Source: an uncultured Latescibacterota bacterium (lineage in GTDB: Bacteria > Latescibacterota > UBA2968). Taken from it: a stretch of 64,000 nucleotides of DNA. The notes beneath the pieces were generated by a model. It did no database searches, had not been told where the DNA came from, and was given only the letters and a program-made list of their open reading frames with translations. A program made the translations under genes and the position numbers. Of this stretch, positions 33,539-42,900 are shown in pieces (within the stretch, counting starts at the first letter, position 1; each line of letters begins with the position of its first letter). Location: the NCBI GenBank assembly GCA_951812755.1, contig OX638329.1:229339-293338 (forward strand). The letters are read 5' to 3'.

Positions 33539-35989
33539 TTACATATTAAAACGAAAACCAACACTCGGCAAAATCGGCTGCAAAAGCACATCCTGCACCT
33601 GAATCTCCGCCTCAGTCGCATCAAACGAGCGATACCACACATTGCGCCGATTATAAACATTGAACACACTGAATACCAGCTGCCCCCCAACGCCACCCCA
33701 CCTGAAATCGCGCGTAATACCCAGATCCATACGGTGATAAGCCGGCAACCGATAGGCATTCTTCTCCGACACATGTACATAAGGAATGGACTGCCCCGTT
33801 GGCTGCTGCACCTCATAGCGCGCCTCGGGAAGCGTATATGCCTGCCCCGTGCCATAAACCCAATTTGCATTCAAATTCCAGCCCCTGCCCAGATAATAAT
33901 CCGTCACAACAGAAACATCGTGTCGCCGGTCGTACTTCGGCGGAAACGGATTGCCCTGGTTCAAAGCGTCAAAAGTGTGTTCCGTCTTACTCAACGTATA
34001 TCCAATCCAACCCTTCAAACGCCCCTCAGTCTTGCGAAGCAAAAACTCGCCACCATAAGACTTCCCCGAACCAGTAGCGAACAAATCAGCCAGCGGCGTC
34101 GAATCACTCAGACGAACCTGGGACTGAAACTCCACCAGATCATCCATATCCTTGTGATAAAACTCCAGATCAACCTGCCAGCTATCACCCGGCGTCAACA
34201 TAAGGCCAAACGCATTGTGAACAGCTTTGCCCGGCGTCAAAGTCTCATCCACCGGCAGCCACATATCGGTCGTATAAGTATTGGCCTCAATCGAAATCAA
34301 ATTGACAAACTGGTGATAAATGCCCCAACCACCCTTAAAAGCGATCCTATCATCCAATTGAAACAACCCCGCCACGCGCGGAGACCACCGGGTATAATTG
34401 CCACTCTGAAAATGACTCACGCGCACCCCAGGCGTCATTTCCAGACGCCCCCAGCGCATCGTATGCTCGAGAAAACCCGTCTGATAAAAAGACGACGTAT
34501 TAATCTCTGACCGACTCGAATCCCCCACGCCCTGCTTGTAAAAAGCGTCATACGATGTAAACTGGGCACCCACGCGCGTCGTGTGAAAAGGACCCGAATA
34601 GAGATCAAACGTCAACTTGGCCGTCAAATCGTTCAACTCATTATTGCGATTCAATCCAAATCCACGCTGCCCGCCTCCGCCTTGCCCGGTCTGCCCACTA
34701 TTGGCAGACTCATTTTGATTGGTCGCAACATCAAAATTGGATAAGTATCGACTCGCCGAAACCTGCACATTGCCAATCAAATTATCCGTATAAATATGCA
34801 ACCACTTAAATCGCGCAATCTGATTGCCCCAATCCATGAGCTGATCGCGCGTCTGCTCTCGAAAAGACGGCAGCGACAGATTGAGCGCATCATTGCCCAT
34901 GTATCCACTCACCGAAACGCGGTCATTGTCAGACACATCCAAATTCAGCTTGAAATTCGTATCGTAAAACCCATAGTCCTGCCCAAAATCACTCGTCTGC
35001 TGAAAATTGAACCGCGCCTGTCCAAAGCGTCCACCGCCTTGTCGTCCCCCAAAGCCACCGCCCCTCAATCCCCCTGGCCCACCGCCAGTAACCGGACTCG
35101 TGCCAATTGTGCCAATGCGCGTACTGAACATTTCATCCACGATATGATCAAACAGAGGCGAATTTAAAACCTCTTGATACGTGCGCCGCCCCGAAAACAT
35201 CCACGAACCGCGGTCTCCCACTGGCCCGCCAACCGTCAACCCCGCACTGATCAAATCCATAGACGCCCGCGCATCAAAAGACTTCCTGTTGCCATCCAAA
35301 TTTGTAATATCCAGCACACTCGACAGACGGTCGCCATACCGCGCGGGAAACGTCCCCTTAATCAAAGTCACATCCTTCAATGCATCGGGATTAAACGTGC
35401 TAAAAAATCCAAACAAATGATTCGGATTATAAACCACCACATCATCCAACAGAATCAAATTTTGTCCCGGCGTACCCCCGCGCACATACAAACCCGCGGA
35501 ATTTTCACTCGCGGCCTGAACACCCGGAAGCAATTGAATCCCGCGCATCAAATCGGGCTGCCCCACCGTCGGAATGCGCGCCAGTTCCGTCACCCGCGTG
35601 CCAAACGCACTCACCGGCGTCACCTCAGTCGGTGCCACGCGCTCGCCTATGGCTTCGATCTCCTCACCCATCAATTCCGCAGGCTCCAGTTCAATCACAA
35701 TCCGCGCAGTCTCACCCTGTGTAACCACGACCTGAACAGATCGGCTCTGATAGCCGATATAACTCGCCGAAACCCTGTGCGAACCCGGCGACAGATTCCC
35801 AATGACAAAATAACCGGCTTTATCCGTCGCCACACCAATGTGCAAACTATCGATCACAACATTGGCATTGGGCAACGTCTCGCCATTGGAGGCATCGCGC
35901 ACCGTACCCCGCACCGCGCCTTGTCCATAAGCCTGTGTACTGATAGCAACGCATACAACGCACAAAAACAACTGCACAATTCGCTTCAT
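33539..35989 (-). CDS. TonB-dependent receptor with carboxypeptidase-regulatory domain
   Basis: 816 aa. Signal peptide (IVQLFLCVVCVAISTQAYG), CarboxypepD_reg-like domain (VRGTVRDASNGETLPNANVV ... GYFVIGNLSPGSHRVSASYI), plug domain (QPDLMRGIQLLPGVQAASEN, LYVRGGTPGQNLILLDDVVV, GTFPARYGDRLSSVLDI), then a beta-barrel ending in FSVFNVYNRRNVWYRSF and a terminal aromatic-like GFRFNM. Glycine-rich loop GGLRGGGFGGRQGGGRFG in the barrel. Imports an unknown large ligand. ATG at 35989 follows TAGGAGAGG; upstream in-frame ATG at 36058 has no such site. First gene of the operon with the lipoprotein and the selenoprotein. Confidence 0.93.
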   Translation of the reverse strand: MKRIVQLFLCVVCVAISTQAYGQGAVRGTVRDASNGETLPNANVVIDSLHIGVATDKAGYFVIGNLSPGSHRVSASYIGYQSRSVQVVVTQGETARIVIELEPAELMGEEIEAIGERVAPTEVTPVSAFGTRVTELARIPTVGQPDLMRGIQLLPGVQAASENSAGLYVRGGTPGQNLILLDDVVVYNPNHLFGFFSTFNPDALKDVTLIKGTFPARYGDRLSSVLDITNLDGNRKSFDARASMDLISAGLTVGGPVGDRGSWMFSGRRTYQEVLNSPLFDHIVDEMFSTRIGTIGTSPVTGGGPGGLRGGGFGGRQGGGRFGQARFNFQQTSDFGQDYGFYDTNFKLNLDVSDNDRVSVSGYMGNDALNLSLPSFREQTRDQLMDWGNQIARFKWLHIYTDNLIGNVQVSASRYLSNFDVATNQNESANSGQTGQGGGGQRGFGLNRNNELNDLTAKLTFDLYSGPFHTTRVGAQFTSYDAFYKQGVGDSSRSEINTSSFYQTGFLEHTMRWGRLEMTPGVRVSHFQSGNYTRWSPRVAGLFQLDDRIAFKGGWGIYHQFVNLISIEANTYTTDMWLPVDETLTPGKAVHNAFGLMLTPGDSWQVDLEFYHKDMDDLVEFQSQVRLSDSTPLADLFATGSGKSYGGEFLLRKTEGRLKGWIGYTLSKTEHTFDALNQGNPFPPKYDRRHDVSVVTDYYLGRGWNLNANWVYGTGQAYTLPEARYEVQQPTGQSIPYVHVSEKNAYRLPAYHRMDLGITRDFRWGGVGGQLVFSVFNVYNRRNVWYRSFDATEAEIQVQDVLLQPILPSVGFRFNM

Positions 35990-36125
35990 GGCCTCTCCTA
36001 TTCCCCTCCCAAAGACAGCGTTGAAATAACCCTCGCTTCCGACATTTCTTAGATTCACACACGGGTCTTCCCGTTCCCCATTTTTTGTACGAAAATTGTT
36101 ACGATTCTGTTAAAATCTGTAAAAC

Positions 36126-36157
36126 AAAACGCGCCCATTGTTTAATGGACGCGTTTT
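36126..36157. terminator. inverted repeat with A/T flanks, likely terminator
   Basis: AAAACGCG-C-CCATT / AATGG-A-CGCGTTTT with loop GTTT and one mismatch. Works in both directions; on the minus strand it follows the RelE-type toxin gene, and it separates that operon from the TonB receptor. Confidence 0.75.
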
Positions 36158-36181
36158 ATCGTTCAAGTTGTAAAACTGTAC

Positions 36182-36239
36182 TCAGACCGTCGCCTGCAAC
36201 TCCTTCAAATAATTCAGCGTATCGCGAATACTCGCCTCT
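36182..36239 (-). repeat. 58-bp copy of the 3' end of the sugar isomerase gene
   Basis: Nearly identical to 39241-39298, the last 19 codons and stop of the TIM-barrel gene. Neighbouring 36163-36196 also matches 39198-39231. Non-coding relic downstream of the RelE toxin gene. Confidence 0.9.
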
Positions 36240-36241
36240 TT

Positions 36242-36502
36242 TTACCGTTGATATACGTCGCGCCGATGAGCGATACGATGGATGATAACACGTTGATTTG
36301 TATCATCAATTTCATAAAGAATGCGATAGTCTCCCACGCGAATACGCCACGAATTTGGGCGACCAACCAGCTTTTCCACTCCTGAAGGACGTGGCTCTGA
36401 TTCCAATTGAAGAATATGTCGGTTAATGCGTTGGCGAATATGGCCCTGCAACCTGCGGCGTTCTCGTTCTGCCGCTGAACGCATATGAACAGCGTAAGCC
36501 AT
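36242..36502 (-). CDS. RelE/ParE-family toxin
   Basis: 86 aa. MRSAAERERRRLQGHIRQRI, then GVEKLVGRPNSWRIRVGDYR and ILYEIDDTNQRVIIHRIAHR with final R-DVY, the classic RelE/ParE endonuclease fold. Members cleave mRNA on ribosomes (RelE) or poison gyrase (ParE); which applies cannot be told. It starts 2 bases after the antitoxin stop. Its 3' end abuts the isomerase-tail relic. Confidence 0.92.
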   Translation of the reverse strand: MAYAVHMRSAAERERRRLQGHIRQRINRHILQLESEPRPSGVEKLVGRPNSWRIRVGDYRILYEIDDTNQRVIIHRIAHRRDVYQR

Positions 36503-36504
36503 TG

Positions 36505-36759
36505 CTAAGACACGTCTCCTGTTTCGCGGAGCAAATCGCGCAACGGCCGTGTTTCGCTATTCTCCTCATTCGCTTCTTCCATTAACATGGCGTCAACAGC
36601 ATCCTGCAAGTGCGGAGGGAGCGTCTCCCAATCTGTTTCCCGAGCCACCTTTTGAAGTAACGTCTTGAAATCGTCATATCCAAGTATCACCTCAATGACC
36701 TCACCTGAATCATCATATACCCATTTTGGAGAACGGGATTTTTCGAGAATGCGTGCCAT
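36505..36759 (-). CDS. antitoxin of the RelE/ParE pair
   Basis: 84 aa, acidic. SPKWVYDDSGEVIEVILGYD in the first half, then helical HLQDAVDAMLMEEANEENSE. Partner assignment is by position: upstream of, and co-transcribed with, the toxin. No classical DNA-binding motif is obvious. Confidence 0.75.
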   Translation of the reverse strand: MARILEKSRSPKWVYDDSGEVIEVILGYDDFKTLLQKVARETDWETLPPHLQDAVDAMLMEEANEENSETRPLRDLLRETGDVS

Positions 36760-36824
36760 ATTACCCTCAATCTGATTTGTATTGACCTGATTACTTTTTT
36801 TATCTCATCACCTAAGAGAGTGTT

Positions 36825-39179
36825 TTAATTCCCATACCGAAAGCGCACTTCGCGTTCGACGATCTTGCCACTGACCAGGTCGGTTACGATGACTTCGAGT
36901 GCGTTGACCCCGGGTCTGACTTTGTTGAGTACGATTTCGACGTATTCGCGCTCGTCAGCTTCGCGTCCCGTGAGTTCGTTGGTGATGGCCACCTGGGGTT
37001 TTCTGGTTCTAAAGATGGTCCTCAACCCCGTGACTACAGCACCAAATACACCAACGGTGGGCATGGCGCTGGAGCGAATGCGATATTCGGTTTTGTAGCG
37101 GGTTTGTCCAAAGGTGTCTTTGGTCAGGTTGTAGATTTCAAAGTAGGCATAGACATTTTGCGTTGCGGCATAACTGCGTGTGGGAATGGGAATGATCCAC
37201 ACGTCTTCTTTTTGGAATTTTGTCGCGCCTTCTTCCGAGATGCTCGAGGCCAGTTGAATTTCGCTAACTTGAAGCTCTGGGATTTGATAGTCTCTGACTT
37301 CGAGTTCTTGCCGGTAGAGTCCGGTGCGTCCAGATATGAGGTCTTTCATTTGCACTTGAAGTTCGTATTTGCCGGGCGGTACCTGTGTTTTGATGATTTC
37401 AGGCACAAAAGCACCCTGTTGAGTTGTGCTGGGTACTTGCATGCCGCGGTACGCGAACTCATCGGTTGTGCGATAGATGGATGTGTGACCTTCATTTGCC
37501 AGCGCAATAGCCAATTGTACGTGTATGAAACTCGAATCGGCTTCTTGCTCAATTTCTACCTGCTCGGGTGGGATGCCGTAATAAATCTCGAGATTGGTTT
37601 GCCCGTCGGGCCCGCGGAAGTGCGCCAGATCGTAGTAGAAATTGAGTATATCGCCGGGAAGTCCAGGGCGATAAAAGTCGGGCGAAGTCGATACGGCTTG
37701 CTGATAGATGACTTCGGGCATGTATTCGGTCATGCGGGCGATATAAGCCATAGCGTCGGGATCTTCAATGGTTGTGGCTTCGGGCATTGGGGCAAAGTCA
37801 TAGCGTCCATTGCCCATTTCGTCGGTAAAGGTAATCTCTATGCCCCCATTGATCTGAATATAGGTCCAGGTTTCCCAGGGCACGGTATCAATTTCACTGC
37901 CAATGGTAACCGGTGAGTAGCGGCCAAATTGCAAGCGGGTGTTGAGTTGTCCCGTTTCCCCATCGAGAACGCTTTCGATGGTGCCATCGCCCTCAAACGG
38001 ATTGTCCTCAACGAGTTCGAAACTTATGTCGCGGTTGGTGCGAATGGGAAAGACGGGACCTGTGAAGGTGAAGGAGGCCGCTTCAGGACCGTAGATATCA
38101 ACGGCCATCTGCGTGCGCACGCGCTCTACTTCGGCGGTTTGGACAAAGTTGCGATCATTGGAGCGCGAGCGGTAGTCGGGTTCGCCATATCGAATATAAA
38201 CGGCACCTCGCTCATCCCAGGGATAGACATTGGATGAAAAATAGGTGCGCGCATACCAGGTGCGGCGGTAGTGTTCGATGACGCGCTCGTTGAGTTTGGT
38301 GAGAATGTCGGGATCGCGCCGTGCCCAGAATTGCTCGCGATATGCCTGTTGTTCGGGTCCCGGTGTGGCGGCGCGGTATTCTTCGAGTTCCGTATCTGAG
38401 GCAATGTAGGCAATATTGGTGTAGTGTGCGCGTTCACTGCTTTCGATGTTGGCGAGATAGCGCTCGAAGAGTTCGAGGGCTTTTTGCGCCTCGTCGTTGT
38501 AAAAATGACCCTGTGCCACAATAGGCAAGAGTTGAACGACGTCGGGATTTGCCGAGAGATAGGGGGCAATATGTTCGAAAATGGTGTCAAATGCTTTGGC
38601 CTGTACACAGGCTAAGCCGTAATAATAAAGATTCTCGGGATTATCGGGTTCGAGTTCGACGTATTTCTGATAGTACTGCATGGCTTTGTTGTGGTCTTCT
38701 TCAAATCGCTCATAGACTTCGCCGAGCAAGCGATAGGCCGGACCGTAGTTGGGATCGAGTTTGGTGGCGCGTTTGGCCTCGCCAATAGCTCTGCGGAAAT
38801 TGTAATAAGATTGCAGGCCCCGCGTGGGTGCTTCGGCATACGTAAGACCAAGCCCGACATAGGCTTCGACGAGGCTTTTGTCGAATTTTTTGGCTGTTTT
38901 GAAGGCGCCTTCGGCTTCTTTGTATTCTTTCCGTTTGAGATAGATATAACCCAGTTGGGAATACACATGGGCGTCTTCGGGAAAGTTTTCTAAAATGCGT
39001 TGGAGATTCGCCAAGGCCTCGTTGATTTCACCCGCTTGAATCTGACGCTGGCTCAGGGCAAACAGCGTATTTCGGACGATCTTGTCTTGTTGAGGTGTTT
39101 CATCTTCTTCTGCAAGAAGAGGCAGTGCAATGCAAGAGACACAGCAGATAACCATCCAGAACTGCAATCCAATTTTCAT
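36825..39179 (-). CDS. TPR protein with GWxTD domain
   Basis: 784 aa, secreted (signal peptide MKIGLQFWMVICCVSCIALP). TPR units at ~45-260 (AHVYSQLGYIYLKRKEYKEA, AYVGLGLTYAEAP, YGPAYRLLGEVYERF, NPENLYYYGLACVQAKAF). The GWxTD-like core follows: RTWYARTYFSSNVYPWDERG and AVYIRYGEPDYRSRS, with beta-rich C-terminal domains. GWxTD proteins are common in FCB and Acidobacteria; their role is unknown, possibly cell-surface assembly. ATG at 39179 has GGGAGA upstream; 39200 is an alternative. Downstream of the isomerase gene on the same strand. Confidence 0.85.
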   Translation of the reverse strand: MKIGLQFWMVICCVSCIALPLLAEEDETPQQDKIVRNTLFALSQRQIQAGEINEALANLQRILENFPEDAHVYSQLGYIYLKRKEYKEAEGAFKTAKKFDKSLVEAYVGLGLTYAEAPTRGLQSYYNFRRAIGEAKRATKLDPNYGPAYRLLGEVYERFEEDHNKAMQYYQKYVELEPDNPENLYYYGLACVQAKAFDTIFEHIAPYLSANPDVVQLLPIVAQGHFYNDEAQKALELFERYLANIESSERAHYTNIAYIASDTELEEYRAATPGPEQQAYREQFWARRDPDILTKLNERVIEHYRRTWYARTYFSSNVYPWDERGAVYIRYGEPDYRSRSNDRNFVQTAEVERVRTQMAVDIYGPEAASFTFTGPVFPIRTNRDISFELVEDNPFEGDGTIESVLDGETGQLNTRLQFGRYSPVTIGSEIDTVPWETWTYIQINGGIEITFTDEMGNGRYDFAPMPEATTIEDPDAMAYIARMTEYMPEVIYQQAVSTSPDFYRPGLPGDILNFYYDLAHFRGPDGQTNLEIYYGIPPEQVEIEQEADSSFIHVQLAIALANEGHTSIYRTTDEFAYRGMQVPSTTQQGAFVPEIIKTQVPPGKYELQVQMKDLISGRTGLYRQELEVRDYQIPELQVSEIQLASSISEEGATKFQKEDVWIIPIPTRSYAATQNVYAYFEIYNLTKDTFGQTRYKTEYRIRSSAMPTVGVFGAVVTGLRTIFRTRKPQVAITNELTGREADEREYVEIVLNKVRPGVNALEVIVTDLVSGKIVEREVRFRYGN

Positions 39180-39197
39180 GGTGTTCTCCCGATTGAT

Positions 39198-39240
39198 CAA
39201 GTTGTAAAACTGCTCTTAGACCGTCGCCTGCAGATCCTTA
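39198..39240 (-). repeat. local duplication of the isomerase 3' end
   Basis: GACCGTCGCCTGCA occurs at 39219-39232 and again at 39244-39257. The same bases recur near 36183. Spacer between the isomerase stop and the TPR gene. Confidence 0.8.
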
Positions 39241-40044
39241 TCAGACCGTCGCCTGCAACTCCTTCAAATAACTCAGCGTATCGCGAATACTCGCCTCTGT
39301 CGTCTCCGACGCCCCCTTCTCCACACACAGCGGGCCAGCGTAATCTGCCGCGCTTAAAATTTCCAAACACGTCTTCAAATCATACCCCATAGCTTTTCCA
39401 TCCCGCTCCCATGCCTGCACGCCATTATCACTGTAATTAAACACCTTCACATGACACGAAAACGCACGCGGTGCCAGCACGCGCATCCCCGCCTCCCAAT
39501 CGCCATCGGGAAAATTCGCCGTATCTGGACAGGTGCCAAACCAATCGGAATCCACCCCATCCAGAATCCGCTGCAAATTCTCAGAAGACGACGACACACC
39601 CCCGTGATTCTCCACCAGCAGCTTCACCCCCGCCTGCTCGCCCACAGCCACCAATTCCCGATACCCCTCAATCACCCGCCTCATCGCCCCAGCGTCATCC
39701 GCGTGTCCCGTATTAATCCGTATCGCCTCTGATCCCACAGCCGATGCCGTGTAAAACCACTGCTTCAACGCCTCCAGATCCGTGCGCCGCACAGCCTCAT
39801 CAGCACCTGCAATATTGCCCATATCCACCGCGATATTGCGCACCAAAAGTCCATTATCCGCCAACCGATTCCGAAGCTCATTCAAATACCTCGCATCCTG
39901 AGACTCAAAAAACCGCGAACACAACTCCACCGTCCCCACACCATGCGCGGCACACACCTCGGGAAACTCGAGCAAAGTCAGCGACTTCTCCCGCAAAATT
40001 TCACCGCTGAGCACCCATCCGGCAATACCGACATCAAGATCCAT
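39241..40044 (-). CDS. sugar phosphate isomerase/epimerase (TIM barrel, AP endonuclease 2 fold)
   Basis: 267 aa. MDLDVGIAGWVLSGE, VCAAHGVGTVELCSRFFESQ, SEAIRINTGHADD, GVKLLVENHGGVSSSSENLQ (metal-site Glu/His), DWFGTCPDTANFPDG (Asp) and CHVKVFNYSD (His), ending LCVEKGASETTEASIRDTLS. Matches xylose-isomerase-like sugar epimerases that use a divalent metal. ATG at 40044 is placed 8 bases after AAGGAG; an ATG two codons upstream is possible. Divergent from glgC across 107 bases. Confidence 0.88.
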   Translation of the reverse strand: MDLDVGIAGWVLSGEILREKSLTLLEFPEVCAAHGVGTVELCSRFFESQDARYLNELRNRLADNGLLVRNIAVDMGNIAGADEAVRRTDLEALKQWFYTASAVGSEAIRINTGHADDAGAMRRVIEGYRELVAVGEQAGVKLLVENHGGVSSSSENLQRILDGVDSDWFGTCPDTANFPDGDWEAGMRVLAPRAFSCHVKVFNYSDNGVQAWERDGKAMGYDLKTCLEILSAADYAGPLCVEKGASETTEASIRDTLSYLKELQATV

Positions 40045-40151
40045 AATCATTTCTCCTTTTGTTAGACCACTGAATATATCAACAGATTTGGCACGCACTC
40101 CTATATTTATTATGTTACATCACTCTCTCCCACAACACAAGGAGGTTTTCC

Positions 40152-41417
40152 GTGGAATCCGTTATCGGCATCATATTAGGCGGCGGAGCGGGATCGCGTC
40201 TCTATCCCCTGACCAAATACCGCTCCAAACCCGCAGTCCCCATCGGCGGCAAATATCGCCTCATCGACATACCCATCAGCAACTGCCTGCACTCGGGCCT
40301 CACACGCATCTACGCCCTCACCCAATTCAACTCCGCCTCTCTCAACCGCCACATCGCCCAAACCTATCGCTTCGACGCCTTTTCAAACGGCTTTGTCGAA
40401 ATCCTCGCCGCCGAACAAACCGAAGACCGCCTCGACTGGTATCAGGGCACAGCCGACGCGGTTCGCCAGCACCTCCACCACTTCATGTCCTACCAGATGG
40501 ACCAATACCTCATCCTCTCCGGCGACCACCTCTACCGCATGAACTACCGGAACTTCGTCGCCGAACACCGCGAAAAGGGCGCAGACCTCACCATCGCCGT
40601 CAAACCCGTCACACGAGAAATCGCGCCCGACCTCGGCATCCTCAAAGTAGATGACACCGGACGCATCATCGACTTCGTAGAAAAACCGCAAACCGACGCC
40701 GAACTGGACGACCTCAAACTCGACCCCGCACCCGGCAACAACCCCGACGAAGCGTACATGGCCTCAATGGGCATATACGTCTTTGAAAAAGACAAACTGA
40801 GAACGCTCCTCGCAGAAAACACCGGCGACGACTTTGGCAAACACATCATCCCCGCCGCCATTCACACCCACAACATCTATGCCCACCGATTCGAAGGATA
40901 TTGGGAAGACATCGGCACCATCCGCGCCTTCTACGAAGCCAACCTCGCACTCACAACCCCATCGCCCCCCTTCACCTTTTATCAACCCGGCGCCCCCATC
41001 TACACACACCCGCGCTACCTCGCCGCGGCCAAATTGGACGGATGCCACCTCAAACAATGCAAAATCGGCGACGGCTCCGACATTCAAGACGCAGAAATTG
41101 AACACGCCGTCATCGGCATACGCAGCATTGTTGGTCCCCACGTCAAACTCACCAACACCGTCATGATGGGTGCTGACTTTTACGAAACCCCCGAAGACAG
41201 AAAACGCAACAAACAAAAAGGCATCCCAAACGTCGGCATCGGTTCGGGATGCGTAATCGACAACGCAATCATCGACAAAAACGCGCGCATTGGGGAAAAC
41301 GTCACCATCCAAAACGCAAAAAACATCCGCGAAGCAGAACACGACGCCTACGCCATCCGCGACGGCATCGTCGTCATCACCAAAGACGCCATTATTCCCG
41401 CGGGTACGGTGATTTAG
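40152..41417 (+). CDS. glgC: glucose-1-phosphate adenylyltransferase
   Basis: 421 aa; GTG start after AAGGAGG. Nucleotidyltransferase signature GIILGGGAGSRLYPLTKYRS, KPAVPIGGKYRLIDIPISNC, WYQGTADAVRQH, YLILSGDHLYRMNY, DFVEKPQ, FEGYWEDIGTIRAFYEANL, and a C-terminal left-handed beta helix (IGDGSDIQDAEIEHAVIGIR). Makes ADP-glucose for glycogen; a full-length member with an allosteric-like C-terminal domain. It stands without glgA or glgB. Followed by heptamer and ACAAAGAC debris. Confidence 0.96.
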   Translation: MESVIGIILGGGAGSRLYPLTKYRSKPAVPIGGKYRLIDIPISNCLHSGLTRIYALTQFNSASLNRHIAQTYRFDAFSNGFVEILAAEQTEDRLDWYQGTADAVRQHLHHFMSYQMDQYLILSGDHLYRMNYRNFVAEHREKGADLTIAVKPVTREIAPDLGILKVDDTGRIIDFVEKPQTDAELDDLKLDPAPGNNPDEAYMASMGIYVFEKDKLRTLLAENTGDDFGKHIIPAAIHTHNIYAHRFEGYWEDIGTIRAFYEANLALTTPSPPFTFYQPGAPIYTHPRYLAAAKLDGCHLKQCKIGDGSDIQDAEIEHAVIGIRSIVGPHVKLTNTVMMGADFYETPEDRKRNKQKGIPNVGIGSGCVIDNAIIDKNARIGENVTIQNAKNIREAEHDAYAIRDGIVVITKDAIIPAGTVI

Positions 41418-41498
41418 GAAGTGTGAATGAGAGAGCCTCACACAAAGACGCAGAGACACAAAGATAGAAACGTGAGATATTGTGGCAAAGCGTTCCTA

Positions 41499-42326
41499 TT
41501 ACCCACGCTTTTGTGTAAATAGCCAGTCCCATACATCTTCGGTTTTGTCGCATTGATCGCTGGCAAAATGCGTGATAAATCCGCGTTGTGGGTCGTCGCC
41601 TGTGTACGCAAATCCGTAAGCACTGGCATTGTGTCCCACGTCTTTTAATTCCGTGTATTTGGTATTGGCATTCAGCGCGTCTAACTGCCGAAAAGCGTCC
41701 TGGGTTAAGTCAACGGGTACGGTTGCGTCGGCATCCCCATGAAATGTCCAGATGGGAACTTCTACAATGCGGCTCATGTCATTCCAGGGTTCGCACCCGC
41801 CAGCAGAGGGCATCGCGGCGGCGAAACGGTCGGGTTGTGCGCAGATGGCGTTCCAGGTACCGAATCCACCCATTGAATGCCCCAGCACATAGATGCGATC
41901 CTGATCAATTGGAAACTCATCACATATCGTGTCCAGCAGGTCAAAGGCTTTGCCCAGATCGCCGACTGAGAGATCGTCACCTCGCGCCAGCAGTCGTTTA
42001 ACGCGCGTCTGCCAGATGCCGGAGAGCGAGTCGATATATTCCTGTGTGACCTCGGGCATAGAATTGGGCATCAGCCAGCGCAGGGGCGTTTGAGGGGCGA
42101 GAACAAAACAGGGATATTTGCGACGGTGTGTTTCATCTGCCAGTGGTGATTCGTTCCAGTGGCGCAGGTTTTTGATATTATCTGTGCCTTTGCCCCCCGC
42201 ACCGTGCAAGCTGAAGATGAGGGGATACGCTTTATCGGGATGATCCGCGATGTCAATAGGTCTGAGCAGGCGATAGGGCATATTGCCGTAGTTTCGTTTT
42301 TCGTAAATATCCATCCAGTTGTTCAT
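41499..42326 (-). CDS. alpha/beta hydrolase, prolyl-oligopeptidase/esterase type
   Basis: 275 aa. PLIFSLHGAGGKGTDN (oxyanion region), VLGHSMGGFGTWNAI (nucleophile Ser in GHSMGG), WTFHGDADATVPVD (Asp) and DVGHNASAYGF (His), a complete triad in the usual order. No signal peptide seen, so probably cytoplasmic. Similar to phospholipase/carboxylesterase-like peptidases of family S9; substrate unknown. In the same direction as the deaminase, whose stop is only 16 bases upstream of its start. Confidence 0.88.
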   Translation of the reverse strand: MNNWMDIYEKRNYGNMPYRLLRPIDIADHPDKAYPLIFSLHGAGGKGTDNIKNLRHWNESPLADETHRRKYPCFVLAPQTPLRWLMPNSMPEVTQEYIDSLSGIWQTRVKRLLARGDDLSVGDLGKAFDLLDTICDEFPIDQDRIYVLGHSMGGFGTWNAICAQPDRFAAAMPSAGGCEPWNDMSRIVEVPIWTFHGDADATVPVDLTQDAFRQLDALNANTKYTELKDVGHNASAYGFAYTGDDPQRGFITHFASDQCDKTEDVWDWLFTQKRG

Positions 42327-42342
42327 ATTGCCTCCTTATGGA

Positions 42343-42789
42343 TTAACTTTTACACAAATAAAGACCCAGGTCTTTCTCGGCCTCTTCCTCTAAAAGACCG
42401 ACCTGCACGGGAATATCCGCATTTTTGAGGATTTGAATGCCGCGCCCGCGATTTTTGGGATGCGGATCGATGAGCGCGACAAAGACATCGCGAATTTTTC
42501 TCTCCACAAGTGCCCGAGCACACGAAGGCGTGCGCCCGTAAAAAGAACACGGCTCCAAAGTGACAAATGCCGTGACATCTTCCAGCGAACCCGCCACTTG
42601 CGCGAGCACCATCGCCTCTGCGTGAAATTGGCCCGGTGGATTGGTATAACCCCGGGCAATAATTTTGCCTTCTCGCACAAGGACACATCCGACCGGCGGA
42701 TTGGGCAAGCATTCGGGAAGTGCTTTTCTGCCCTCGACGAGCGCGGCGGTCATGAAGTTTTCCAACTCAATTTGTGAATAATTGGACAT
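42343..42789 (-). CDS. CMP/dCMP-type deaminase, RibD-like
   Basis: 148 aa. ALPECLPNPPVGCVLVREGK, FHAEAMVLAQV (zinc His and catalytic Glu) and TLEPCSFYGRTPSCARALV (two Cys), close to the RibD deaminase half, which deaminates a riboflavin pathway pyrimidine, but without the reductase half. ATG at 42789 is chosen; an in-frame start at 42858 lies upstream of a terminator hairpin and is rejected. Very probably in one operon with the hydrolase. Could deaminate a free nucleotide or base instead. Confidence 0.85.
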   Translation of the reverse strand: MSNYSQIELENFMTAALVEGRKALPECLPNPPVGCVLVREGKIIARGYTNPPGQFHAEAMVLAQVAGSLEDVTAFVTLEPCSFYGRTPSCARALVERKIRDVFVALIDPHPKNRGRGIQILKNADIPVQVGLLEEEAEKDLGLYLCKS

Positions 42790-42805
42790 TGGACATACCT
42801 GGCGC

Positions 42806-42840
42806 GAAAAACGCCCCGGCACAACGATGCTGGGGCGTTC
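42806..42840 (-). terminator. rho-independent terminator
   Basis: On the minus strand AACGCCCC ... GGGGCGTT (arms 42810-42817, 42832-42839) followed by TTTTT. Ends the coiled-coil gene transcript and lies 17 bases before the deaminase start, where it could also act as an attenuator. Confidence 0.85.
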
Positions 42841-42900
42841 TCTTTGGTGTTGTTGCATTAAAGTGGTGTGACAGGCTATTGTTTGAGGAAGGTTGTCACA

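Noticed and set aside
33449..36052. Long plus-strand open frames opposite the TonB receptor (to 353 aa)
   Set aside because: No start signals or family features; the receptor frame is fully supported.
40764..41459. 231-aa minus-strand frame over glgC
   Set aside because: Shadow of glgC with biased composition and no family feature.
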